In this document: in pieces, positions 1 through 7,435 of the stretch | How the letters are laid out: each line of letters begins with the position of its first letter | Numbering within the stretch: the first letter of the stretch is position 1 | Source of the DNA: Actinomycetes bacterium | Lineage (GTDB): Bacteria; Actinomycetota; Acidimicrobiia; Acidimicrobiales; Palsa-688 | DNA: 16,174 nucleotides | Direction of reading: 5' to 3' | Assembly (NCBI GenBank): GCA_021827225.1 | Contig: JAKAXG010000022.1 | Coordinates: 1 to 16,174 of the forward strand | Notes under the pieces: generated by a model | Seen by the model: the letters and a program-made list of their open reading frames with translations, nothing else | What the model was told of the DNA's origin: nothing | The model's database searches: none | Program-made: the position numbers and the translations under genes

Positions 1-213
1 GATCCACCCGTGGCGGGTGCTGGTAGTCGCTTCTGGTCAGGCTGCGACGCAGGCCCGGTACGACTACGGGGCCGGGAGAGCTGCGATGTGGCTGGGATGA
101 CGGGTCGGCCCGTGAGCCGCCGGTGGGTGATTGCCTGGCCGCCTCGGTGGTCATCGACGCCAGGGCACTGACGGCACGGCCGGGCGGCCCAGCGCCAAAC
201 AGGCCCGCCGGCC
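1..213. other. Left-edge intergenic region, no gene recognised
   Basis: No convincing gene is visible here. Plus-strand frame 2 is open from the window edge to a TGA near base 98, and frame 1 to a TGA at 169-171. Neither resembles a known protein end, and the frame-1 codons lack the strong third-position G/C preference of the real genes nearby. A small inverted repeat (CACCCG at 5-10 and CGGGTG at 14-19, 3-nt loop) could be the remains of a terminator from a gene to the left. I found no tRNA-like or other structured RNA signature. Confidence 0.4.
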
Positions 214-549
214 CTACCCGCCGGCGCCCCCCTCCGACTCCGTGAGGCCCTCCGACTCCGTGAGGCGCCGGACCTGCGCCCGCAGCGCCTCCACCTCGGC
301 CTCGAGCACGAGGAGCCGCTTGATCCCGGCCAGGGTGAGGCCCTCGCCGGCCAGCTCGGTGACCCGCTGGATGACGCCGATCTCGGCCCGGCTGTAGCGC
401 CGCTGACCGCCGTCGGAGCGCTCCGGGCACACCAGGTTCTCGCTGTCGAGCCGGCGGAGGAACGCCGGCTGCACGTCGAGCATGGAGGAGACCTGGCCCA
501 CCGTGTAGAGGGGGGCGTGGTGGTCGTCGATGGGAAGGGGCACGGTCAT
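214..549 (-). CDS. MerR-family transcriptional regulator, HspR-like
   Basis: This 111-residue protein is a DNA-binding regulator of the MerR superfamily. Residues about 12-80 form the winged-helix domain: LYTVGQVSSML, a recognition segment FLRRLDSENLVCPERS, the wing GGQRRYSRAEI, and TLAGIKRLLVLE leading into a short coiled coil. The GGQRRYS and TLAGIKR motifs are typical of HspR, the actinobacterial repressor of heat-shock genes, and no C-terminal effector-binding domain is present. It lies 121 bp downstream of hsp20 on the same strand, which suits a heat-shock role. The ATG at 549 is chosen because the domain begins about 10 residues later; an upstream in-frame ATG at 603 would add an unlike leader, and the ribosome site before 549 is weak. 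The last residues are an exact duplication (TESEGL/TESEGG) from an 18-bp tandem repeat. The HspR assignment is inferred; MerR family is secure. Confidence 0.85.
   Translation of the reverse strand: MTVPLPIDDHHAPLYTVGQVSSMLDVQPAFLRRLDSENLVCPERSDGGQRRYSRAEIGVIQRVTELAGEGLTLAGIKRLLVLEAEVEALRAQVRRLTESEGLTESEGGAGG
230..265. repeat. 18-bp perfect tandem duplication in the 3' end of the merR-like gene
   Basis: The unit CCCTCCGACTCCGTGAGG occurs twice back to back, at 230-247 and 248-265. It keeps the reading frame and doubles the hexapeptide TESEG(L/G) at the regulator's C-terminus. Identity is perfect at the DNA level, which suggests a recent slippage duplication. Confidence 0.95.
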
Positions 550-616
550 TTCACTTCGGGATCTGCACATGAAGCCGTTGCCGGGCGGACCGGATCCGGG
601 CACGCCTCAAACGGCG

Positions 617-648
617 GGAGGTGGCCGGGACGACACCCGGCCACCTCC
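617..648 (-). terminator. Strong stem-loop downstream of hsp20, probable terminator
   Basis: GGAGGTGGCCGGG (617-629) and CCCGGCCACCTCC (636-648) form a perfect 13-bp, very GC-rich stem with a 6-nt loop. It lies 22 nt beyond the hsp20 stop codon. No T-rich tract follows on the minus strand, so it would be a terminator of the U-less type often proposed in actinobacteria, or a stem that stabilises the mRNA 3' end or attenuates transcription into the regulator gene. Confidence 0.65.
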
Positions 649-670
649 AGGGGACTACAGCGACAGGCGC

Positions 671-1093
671 TCAGACGGTGATGGCGTGCTGCGACTCGCC
701 GGACTGGATGGCCACCTTGCGGGGCTTGGCCTGCTCGGCCACCGGGATCTCGAGGCGCAGGACCCCGTCGGTGTACTTGGCGGCGATGTGCTCGGTGTCG
801 AGGCTCTCGCCGAGGAACAACTGCCGGCTGAAGGTGCCGAACGGCCTCTCCGCCACGATCAGCTCCGCGGCCTCGGCGCTCTGGCGTTCCCTCTTGGCGT
901 GGACGGTGAGCACGTTGCGCTCGACGGTCAGGTCGATGGACTCGGCGCTGACGCCCGGCATGTCGAACTCCACCACGAAGGTGTCGCCGGAGCGGAAGGC
1001 GTCGATCGGCATGGCGGCCGGTCGGGCCGGCGTCCCGAAGACCTGAGAGGCGAACCGGTCCAGCTCCCGGAACGGATCAGTGCGCATCAACAT
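671..1093 (-). CDS. hsp20: Hsp20/alpha-crystallin family small heat-shock protein
   Basis: This 140-residue protein is an ATP-independent chaperone that holds unfolding proteins in the cytoplasm. The alpha-crystallin domain covers about residues 28-132. Typical strands are [20 protein letters not shown] and [10 protein letters not shown], then the loop [16 protein letters not shown] and the end strand [12 protein letters not shown]. An I-T-V at the extreme C-terminus resembles the I-x-I/V motif that docks into neighbouring subunits. The length is normal for bacterial Hsp20. The start at 1093 is chosen because AAAGGAG (1111-1105) precedes it by 11 nt; an in-frame ATG at 1114 is touched directly by its own AAGGAG and is unlikely. 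It has its own promoter, divergent from hemB, and the HspR-like regulator lies downstream on the same strand. Confidence 0.95.
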   Translation of the reverse strand: MLMRTDPFRELDRFASQVFGTPARPAAMPIDAFRSGDTFVVEFDMPGVSAESIDLTVERNVLTVHAKRERQSAEAAELIVAERPFGTFSRQLFLGESLDTEHIAAKYTDGVLRLEIPVAEQAKPRKVAIQSGESQHAITV

Positions 1094-1104
1094 TTGGTGA
1101 CCCA

Positions 1105-1111
1105 CTCCTTT
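1105..1111 (-). promoter_or_regulatory. Ribosome binding site of hsp20
   Basis: On the minus strand the sequence reads AAAGGAG, ending 11 nt before the ATG at 1093. It decides that start over the in-frame ATG at 1114. Confidence 0.7.
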
Positions 1112-1117
1112 CATCTC

Positions 1118-1130
1118 CTTGAACTTGAAG
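1118..1130 (-). promoter_or_regulatory. Tandem CTTGAA motif in the hsp20 leader, candidate operator half-sites
   Basis: CTTGAA occurs at 1118-1123 and again at 1124-1129 on the plus strand, in the predicted untranslated leader of hsp20. HspR operators (HAIR) are inverted repeats built from CTTGAGT and ACTCAAG. These units are similar to that half-site but are direct, not inverted, so binding by the HspR-like protein is only a possibility. Confidence 0.25.
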
Positions 1131-1140
1131 GCGTAGCGAC

Positions 1141-1170
1141 AGTATAGACACACCGCGAGCAAACCTGCAA
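1141..1170 (-). promoter_or_regulatory. Promoter of hsp20 (-35 TTGCAG, -10 TATACT)
   Basis: On the minus strand TTGCAG (1170-1165) is followed after 18 nt by TATACT (1146-1141). Both hexamers are close to the housekeeping sigma consensus. Transcription would start near 1134, leaving a leader of about 40 nt that includes the AAAGGAG ribosome site. Unlike its neighbours' promoters, this one has a recognisable -35 box and gives a leadered mRNA. Confidence 0.65.
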
Positions 1171-1201
1171 GCAGAGTCGGAGGTTTGAGCGGGGCCTGCG
1201 G

Positions 1202-1209
1202 GGTAGCCT
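1202..1209 (+). promoter_or_regulatory. Leaderless-type -10 element before hemB
   Basis: GGTAGCCT (TANNNT core TAGCCT at 1204-1209) ends 7 nt before the GTG at 1217. This is the spacing expected if transcription starts at the first base of the start codon. No Shine-Dalgarno sequence lies between them and no clear -35 box is visible. Confidence 0.6.
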
Positions 1210-1216
1210 CGGGACC

Positions 1217-2192
1217 GTGGCCTTTCCGGAAGTGAGAATGCGGCGCCTGCGCCGCCACCCCCTGATCCGGGACATGGTGGCCGAGACGACGTTGCGCCCC
1301 TCGGACCTCATCGCCCCCCTGTTCGTGCGTGAGGGCATCGACCAACCGCAGCCCATCACCTCCCTGCCCGGCGTCGTTCAGCACACCGTAGAGAGCCTGG
1401 TCAAAGAGGCCCGCCGGCTGAGCTCCCTCGGCATCCCCGCCCTGGTGCTGTTCGGGGTGCCGACCCGCAAGGACCCGACCGGCAGCGGCGCCTCGGATCC
1501 CGACGGCATCGTGCAGGTGGCGCTGCGCCGGCTGGCCGACGAGCTGTCGGGTCAGATGGTGCTCATCGCCGACCTGTGCCTGGACGAGTACACCGACCAC
1601 GGGCACTGCGGCATCCTCGACGCCCGGGGGGGCGTGGACAACGACCTGACCCTCGACCGCTACCGCGCCGTCGCCCTGGCCCAGGCCCGCGCCGGGGCCG
1701 ACATGGTCGCCCCCTCCGGGATGATGGACGGCCAGGTCGCCGCCATCCGGGCCGCCCTCGACCACGGCGGGTTCGCCGACGTGGCCATCCTGGCTTACGC
1801 GGCCAAGTACGCCTCGGCGCTGTACGGGCCGTTCCGTGACGCCGTCGACGTGTGCATCGCCGGCGGGGGTGACCGCAAGGGCTACCAGCAGGACCCCCGT
1901 AACATCCGGGAGGCGCTGCGCGAGATCGACCTCGACGTGCAGGAGGGCGCCGACATGGTGATGGTCAAGCCGGCGCTGGCCTACCTCGACGTCATCGCCG
2001 CCGCCCGGTCCCGGCTCGACGTCCCCATCGCCGCCTACCACGTGAGCGGCGAGTACTCCATGATCAAGGCGGCCGCCGAGCGGGGGTGGATCGACGGTGC
2101 GGCCGTGGCCCTCGAGCACACCGTCGCCATAAAGCGGGCCGGGGCCGACATGATCCTCACCTACCTGGCCGGCGAGCTGGCCGAGATGCTTC

Positions 2193-2200
<8 letters not shown>
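1217..2200 (+). CDS. hemB: Delta-aminolevulinic acid dehydratase (porphobilinogen synthase)
   Basis: HemB condenses two 5-aminolevulinate molecules into porphobilinogen, the first common step of tetrapyrrole synthesis, in the cytoplasm. The 327-residue protein has normal length and is complete. The two Schiff-base lysines are Lys197 in [10 protein letters not shown] and Lys251 in [10 protein letters not shown]. The active-site metal segment reads [14 protein letters not shown] (residues 119-132): two of the three zinc cysteines are kept (Cys121, Cys131) and the middle one is Asp123. This Cys-x-Asp form differs from the classical DxCxC zinc signature. The start is GTG at 1217, supported by a TANNNT box 7 nt upstream, so the mRNA is probably leaderless. 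Its stop overlaps the hemL start by 8 nt, indicating co-translation. Confidence 0.96.
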
Positions 2201-3461
<1,261 letters not shown>

Positions 3462-3485
3462 CAGCCGCGGGCAGCGCCGTCCATC

Positions 3486-3504
3486 GTGGCGTCGCGACCG
3501 CCAC
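3486..3504 (+). terminator. Possible weak stem-loop after hemL
   Basis: GTGGCG (3486-3491) and CGCCAC (3499-3504) could form a 6-bp stem with a 7-nt loop, 24 nt after the hemL stop. There is no T tract and the loop bases are themselves self-complementary. It may end the hemB-hemL transcript, but the support is thin. Confidence 0.25.
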
Positions 3505-3517
3505 GCCCTGCCGGTGC

Positions 3518-3550
3518 ATACCCCGACCGGCGGGGCCCCGTGTGGGGTAT
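3518..3550. repeat. 7-bp inverted repeat overlapping the PH-domain gene promoter
   Basis: ATACCCC (3518-3524) and GGGGTAT (3544-3550) are exact inverted copies with a 19-nt spacer that itself contains the palindrome CGGGGCCCCG (3531-3540). The right arm overlaps the TATCCT -10 box of the next gene, so the structure could be an operator or a hairpin in the hemL 3' region. Confidence 0.4.
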
Positions 3551-3553
3551 CCT
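3546..3553 (+). promoter_or_regulatory. Leaderless-type -10 element before the PH-domain gene
   Basis: GGTATCCT (TANNNT core TATCCT at 3548-3553) ends 8 nt before the GTG at 3562, with no ribosome binding site between. It matches the motif found before hemB, nuoA and the reductase gene. Confidence 0.6.
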
Positions 3554-3561
3554 CCCGCTCC

Positions 3562-4164
3562 GTGAGCGACGCCGACCAGAGCGTCCCCTCCGGGACCGTG
3601 GTTCGCAACGGTGCCCGACAGAGGGCCTGTCTCGTCCTGGGCGGCCTGAGCGCGGCGGTGGCCGTCATGTGGTTGGTCAGCGCGTTCGTCTTCCCCCGGC
3701 CGGGGGCCCACATCGAGATGATGGTGATCTTCCTCGCCGTGGCGGCCTATGCCTACTACTCGTCACGGGCGTGCGTCGTGGTGTCGGAAAGCGCCGTCAC
3801 GGTGCGTAACCCGTTGCGGCGGGCGACCGTGCCCACCGACCAGGTTTCGGGCTTCGACGTCGAGTCCCATTTCACCGGTCAGACCGGCAACCGGACCAGC
3901 GTGGTGTGGCTGCGCCGCACCACCGGCAAGTCGGTGCGCTGCATGGGCGCCTCGAGCCTCAGCAACTACCGGGAATGCGTGAAGACGGCGCAGCGGCTGA
4001 ACGCTGCGCTCGGGCGCGCCGACCGGCCGATGTTGGGGTCGCGCCACGCCCAGCAGGCGCTGGTCGACGCCCAGAACTACGCAGCTGGCCTCGGCAAGAC
4101 ACCGCAGGAGCTGACGGCGGAGGAGTGGGACGGCTTCATGCGCGAGCGGGGCGCCGGCTCCTAA
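3562..4164 (+). CDS. Two-TM membrane protein with PH-like domain, function unknown
   Basis: This 200-residue protein is not assigned a function. It starts with a polar segment, then has two hydrophobic helices (about residues 22-43 and 51-71) joined by a short loop with PRPGAH. A beta-rich domain follows from about 72 to 140 (VVVSESAVTVRNP, RATVPTDQVSGFDVE, TSVVWLRRTTGKSVRC). This layout is typical of bacterial PH-domain (bPH-type) membrane proteins. The C-terminal 60 residues are polar and helical, ending PQELTAEEWDGFMRE. The GTG at 3562 is chosen over an upstream in-frame ATG at 3514 because a leaderless-type -10 box lies 8 nt before it and the upstream residues look non-coding. Its stop overlaps the stop of the convergent reductase gene by 4 nt. 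The PH assignment is by pattern only. Confidence 0.75.
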   Translation: MSDADQSVPSGTVVRNGARQRACLVLGGLSAAVAVMWLVSAFVFPRPGAHIEMMVIFLAVAAYAYYSSRACVVVSESAVTVRNPLRRATVPTDQVSGFDVESHFTGQTGNRTSVVWLRRTTGKSVRCMGASSLSNYRECVKTAQRLNAALGRADRPMLGSRHAQQALVDAQNYAAGLGKTPQELTAEEWDGFMRERGAGS

Positions 4165-5441
4165 GCGGCCGCCTCGGGGACCAGGCGGGACAGGCGGGCC
4201 AGCGCCCGGTAGGCGGCCTCGGCCGGCCCCAGCTCGTCGGGCCGCAGGATGTTGGCCATGATGCGCAGCACCCACTCCATCATGCTCCGGCTGCGCATGC
4301 CGGTGCTCACCAGCACCTTCATGAGCTCCGGGTGGCCGATGACGCGGACAAAGGCCCGGGCCACCTTGTAATACAGGGCGTACTCGTCCTGCAGCCTCTT
4401 CTCGTAGCTCGACAGGGCCATCCCGTCGTCGCTGGTCAACGCCAGGTCCACCGCCTCGGCGGCGAAACGGCCCGACTCGTAGGCGTAGGCGATCCCCTCC
4501 CCGTTGAACGGGTTGATGGTGCCGCCGGCGTCGCCCACCACCAGCCACGTCGGCCCCGAGTGGGGACCCACGGACAGGCCCATCGGCAGCCGGCCGCCGG
4601 TCGCCGGCCCGCAGGAGGTCTCCGGGCGGATGTCCCACGACGCCGGCGCGTACTCGGCGAAGCTCTGAAGGAGGTGGGTGGTGTTGACGGCCTTCCACTG
4701 GTTGAAGGTGGACAGCAGCCCCACCCCGACGTTGATCCGCCCGTCGCCGACCGGGAAGATCCAGCCGTAACCGGGCAGCACGTTGCCGGCCTTGTCCCGG
4801 ATGTCCAGCCAGCTGTCGATCCACGGCTCGTCGTGGCGCGGCGACGTCCAGTAGCCCCGGATGGCCATGCCGAGCGGGTAGGCGCGGTTCCGGGCGGTGC
4901 CCAGGCTGCGGCCGAAGCGGGAGTTGGCCCCGTCGGCCACCACCGTGTAGCGGGCCCGCACCTCGACGGGGGTGCCGTCGCCGCCCTTGGCCCTGACCAG
5001 CGCCCCCTTGACCAGCCCGCCCTCGGTCAGCGGCTCGACCGCCTCCGTGCCGTCCCACACCGTGGCCCCGGCCTTGGCCGCCCGCTCGGCGACCAGGGCG
5101 TCGAGATCCTTGCGGGTGATCACGTAGCCGTACTGGGGCAGGGTGGGATGGCCGGGCCAGGTCAGCTCGAGGGTGCGGCCGAAGCCGTGCGAGCGCAGCC
5201 CGGAGTAGCGGTGCCCGGCGCCGGCCAGCTCCTCCGCCAGGCCCATGTCCTCGAGCTGGCGGACCGAGCGGGGGGTCAGGCCGTCGCCGCAGGTCTTCTC
5301 CCGGGGGTAGGTCTTCTTCTCCACCAGCACCACGTCGTGGCCGGCGGTCGCCAGCCAGTACGCGCACGCCGATCCGGAGGGCCCGCCGCCCACGACCAGG
5401 ACGTCACACGTGCGGGGGCCCACGGGAGTCGGGTCATTCAT
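4161..5441 (-). CDS. Geranylgeranyl reductase family FAD-dependent oxidoreductase, probable menaquinone reductase (MenJ-like)
   Basis: This 426-residue flavoprotein belongs to the geranylgeranyl reductase family, which saturates double bonds of isoprenoid chains. The N-terminal FAD dinucleotide fold is DVLVVGGGPSGSACAYWLA (13-31). The family motif EKTCGDGLTPRSV spans 48-60, and the second FAD motif VVGDAGGTINPFNGEGIAYA spans 301-320. The family includes chlorophyll, archaeal-lipid and menaquinone reductases. Position next to nuo and the actinobacterial context favour reduction of the menaquinone side chain, the quinone that complex I would use; that is inference. The ATG at 5441 begins six residues before the FAD fold and has a TANNNT box 8 nt upstream. 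The longer open frame upstream runs antisense to nuoA and is rejected. Transcription diverges from nuoA. Confidence 0.88.
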   Translation of the reverse strand: MNDPTPVGPRTCDVLVVGGGPSGSACAYWLATAGHDVVLVEKKTYPREKTCGDGLTPRSVRQLEDMGLAEELAGAGHRYSGLRSHGFGRTLELTWPGHPTLPQYGYVITRKDLDALVAERAAKAGATVWDGTEAVEPLTEGGLVKGALVRAKGGDGTPVEVRARYTVVADGANSRFGRSLGTARNRAYPLGMAIRGYWTSPRHDEPWIDSWLDIRDKAGNVLPGYGWIFPVGDGRINVGVGLLSTFNQWKAVNTTHLLQSFAEYAPASWDIRPETSCGPATGGRLPMGLSVGPHSGPTWLVVGDAGGTINPFNGEGIAYAYESGRFAAEAVDLALTSDDGMALSSYEKRLQDEYALYYKVARAFVRVIGHPELMKVLVSTGMRSRSMMEWVLRIMANILRPDELGPAEAAYRALARLSRLVPEAAA

Positions 5442-5449
5442 GGCCTCCG

Positions 5450-5457
5450 ACGATACC
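5450..5457 (-). promoter_or_regulatory. Leaderless-type -10 element before the reductase gene
   Basis: On the minus strand GGTATCGT (TATCGT core at 5455-5450) ends 8 nt before the ATG at 5441. A GGAGG lies between but only 2 nt from the ATG, too close for a normal ribosome binding site, so a leaderless start is the simpler reading. Confidence 0.5.
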
Positions 5458-5498
5458 GGACCGTCCGGGCTACCCCTCCCGGGCCGGCCGGACGGTCC
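5458..5498. repeat. 11-bp perfect inverted repeat in the reductase/nuoA divergent promoter region
   Basis: GGACCGTCCGG (5458-5468) and CCGGACGGTCC (5488-5498) are exact inverted copies with a 19-nt spacer. The left arm lies directly upstream of the reductase -10 box and the right arm is 32 bp upstream of the nuoA -10 box. It could be the operator of a dimeric regulator acting on both directions. A hairpin role is less likely, because neither predicted transcript includes it. Confidence 0.6.
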
Positions 5499-5528
5499 CC
5501 TCGACTGGCGGGCATCCGCCCCCCTGGC

Positions 5529-5536
5529 GGTAGCAT
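5529..5536 (+). promoter_or_regulatory. Leaderless-type -10 element before nuoA, start of the nuo operon
   Basis: GGTAGCAT (TANNNT core TAGCAT at 5531-5536) ends 7 nt before the GTG at 5544, with no ribosome binding site. This would place the transcription start of the whole nuo operon at the nuoA start codon. Confidence 0.6.
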
Positions 5537-5543
5537 CCGGTTC

Positions 5544-6089
5544 GTGGAGCAGTACCTGCCTCTTTTGCTTCTGCTCGTCCTGGTTGCCCTCTTCGCCGGC
5601 GGATCGGCGGCCGCGTCGCGCCTTTTGGGCCCGAAGCGGCCCACCGCCGCCAAGGAGGGTCCCTACGAGTCGGGCATCGCCCCGCGCTACCGGTTGGCGG
5701 CCCGCTTCCCGGTCCGCTTCTACCTGGTGGCGATGATCTTCATCATCTTCGACATCGAGGTGATCTTCCTGTACCCGTGGGCGGTGATGTACCACCAGCT
5801 GTCGACCTTCGGGCTGGCGGAAATGGCGGCCTTCGCCGTGGTGGTGTTCATCGCCTTCGCCTACCTCGTTTCCAACGGCGCCCTCGACTGGGGGCCGCGC
5901 CAGCGGCGCGGTGGTCGGGCGTCGGTTCAGCTGGCCCGCAGCACGACTTCCACGGTCCGGCGGGTGCCGCGGCCGGTGGAACTGGTCAACGGGCCGGCGC
6001 CGCGCCCGATCGACGGCTCCGAGGGGGGACGCACCTACTCCGAATCGCCCTACGAGACCGCCGCGGAGCCGGCCGGCCGGCGGGCCTGA
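5544..6089 (+). CDS. nuoA: NADH-quinone oxidoreductase subunit A
   Basis: NuoA is a small membrane subunit of complex I that lies next to NuoH, NuoJ and NuoK and helps shape the quinone channel. The 181-residue protein shows three membrane helices: about 4-26, 57-80 and 90-112. The family signatures YESGIAP (41-47) and [12 protein letters not shown] (69-80) are intact. The conserved core ends near residue 117. A polar Pro/Arg/Ser-rich tail of about 65 residues follows, making this subunit half again as long as the usual 120 or so. The GTG at 5544 is chosen because the first helix begins at once and a TANNNT box lies 7 nt upstream; the open frame extends far upstream but antisense to the reductase gene. 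First gene of the nuo operon. Confidence 0.95.
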   Translation: MEQYLPLLLLLVLVALFAGGSAAASRLLGPKRPTAAKEGPYESGIAPRYRLAARFPVRFYLVAMIFIIFDIEVIFLYPWAVMYHQLSTFGLAEMAAFAVVVFIAFAYLVSNGALDWGPRQRRGGRASVQLARSTTSTVRRVPRPVELVNGPAPRPIDGSEGGRTYSESPYETAAEPAGRRA

Positions 6090-6117
6090 AGCGCTTGAAC
6101 AGCCTCACCAGCGCAAT

Positions 6118-6123
6118 AGGAGA
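6118..6123 (+). promoter_or_regulatory. Ribosome binding site of nuoB
   Basis: AGGAGA ends 5 nt before the nuoB ATG at 6129, in the only ordinary untranslated gap (39 nt) of this part of the operon. Confidence 0.7.
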
Positions 6124-6128
6124 CCGAC

Positions 6129-6673
<545 letters not shown>

Positions 6674-6677
<4 letters not shown>

Positions 6678-7435
6678 GCGACACCCAGGGCGGCGGGGGA
6701 CAGGAGAAGGACAACCAGCAGGCCCCCAACCCGGCCGGTACACCGGAGGCCACCGCCGGTGGCAACCCGGACCGCCCGGCGGAGGCCAACCAGCAGGCCC
6801 CCAACGACGCGCCCGGAGCGCCGTCGGCCACCCCGGGGGCTTCGGCGCCGAGCGGCCAGACGAGCGGCGGCCACGGCGCCCCCCCCGGCAGCGAGCGGCT
6901 CACCACCGAAGAGGCGCGCGCCGAGATGGAAGGGCGCGGCGAGACCGGTGAGGGAGGCACGACCGGTCACCGGATGTGGCACGGCTGTCCGGTGGACGAG
7001 TCGTCCGGCGCCACCGTGGTGCACTGCAACCGGGAGCGGTACCGGGATCTGTGCCGCGGCCTGAAGGGCGACGGCTACGCCATGCCCGTCGGCGTCACCG
7101 GCGTGGACTACCTCACCCACCCCGGCCGGGTCCTGCCCGACGGGATCCGCCCCGAGCGTTTCGAGGTCGTGCTGGAGCTGGTGAACCTGGCCGCCCACAA
7201 GCGGGCCCGGGTGCGCTGCCAGGTGCCGGCCGCCGACCCCACCGTGGCCAGCGTGTACGAACTGTGGCCGGGCGTGGAGGCCCACGAGCGCGAGACCTAC
7301 GACATGTTCGGCGTCCGCTTCGACGGCCACCCGGACATGACCCGCATCCTGATGCCCGACGACTGGGAGGGCCACCCCCTCCGCAAGGACTACGACACCG
7401 GGCACATCCCCATCCGATTCAAAGAGGCGCCCTGA
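6674..7435 (+). CDS. nuoC: NADH-quinone oxidoreductase subunit C, with long low-complexity N-terminus
   Basis: NuoC is a hydrophilic subunit of the connecting arm that packs against NuoD. The 253-residue protein has the 30-kDa subunit domain at about 100-250, including the signature [17 protein letters not shown] followed by [19 protein letters not shown]. Residues 1 to about 95 are Gly/Pro/Gln/Ala-rich, lack hydrophobic segments and contain a duplicated NQQAPN; they are probably disordered and are not part of the family domain. NuoC and NuoD are separate here, not fused as in E. coli. The ATG at 6674 overlaps the nuoB stop (ATGA) and has no clear ribosome site, so it relies on coupling. A later start would remove the odd extension, but none has better support. 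Confidence 0.95.
6713..6805 (+). repeat. Two exact 18-bp copies within the nuoC N-terminal extension
   Basis: AACCAGCAGGCCCCCAAC occurs at 6713-6730 and 6788-6805, a 75-nt period that keeps the frame. Each encodes NQQAPN (residues 14-19 and 39-44). Identity at every codon base suggests a recent internal duplication in the low-complexity segment. Confidence 0.9.
7421..7427 (+). promoter_or_regulatory. Ribosome-site-like AAAGAGG before the short ORF after nuoC
   Basis: AAAGAGG ends 7 nt before the ATG at 7435. It lies within the last nuoC codons and is better placed for the 22-codon ORF than anything available to nuoD. Confidence 0.45.

Noticed and set aside
1..100. Possible C-terminal end of a gene entering from the left (plus frame 2)
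   Set aside because: It is only about 32 codons, with no family resemblance, so it cannot be supported from this window.
1094..1216. CIRCE or standard HAIR heat-shock operator
   Set aside because: Neither the TTAGCACTC/GAGTGCTAA pair nor the CTTGAGT/ACTCAAG pair is present. Only direct CTTGAA units occur.
3906..5543. Upstream extension of the nuoA frame
   Set aside because: It runs antisense through the reductase gene. NuoA homology begins right at GTG 5544, where the -10 box fits.
5442..5795. Upstream extension of the reductase frame
   Set aside because: It lies antisense to nuoA and has no FAD-fold residues. The ATG at 5441 starts just before the dinucleotide-binding motif.
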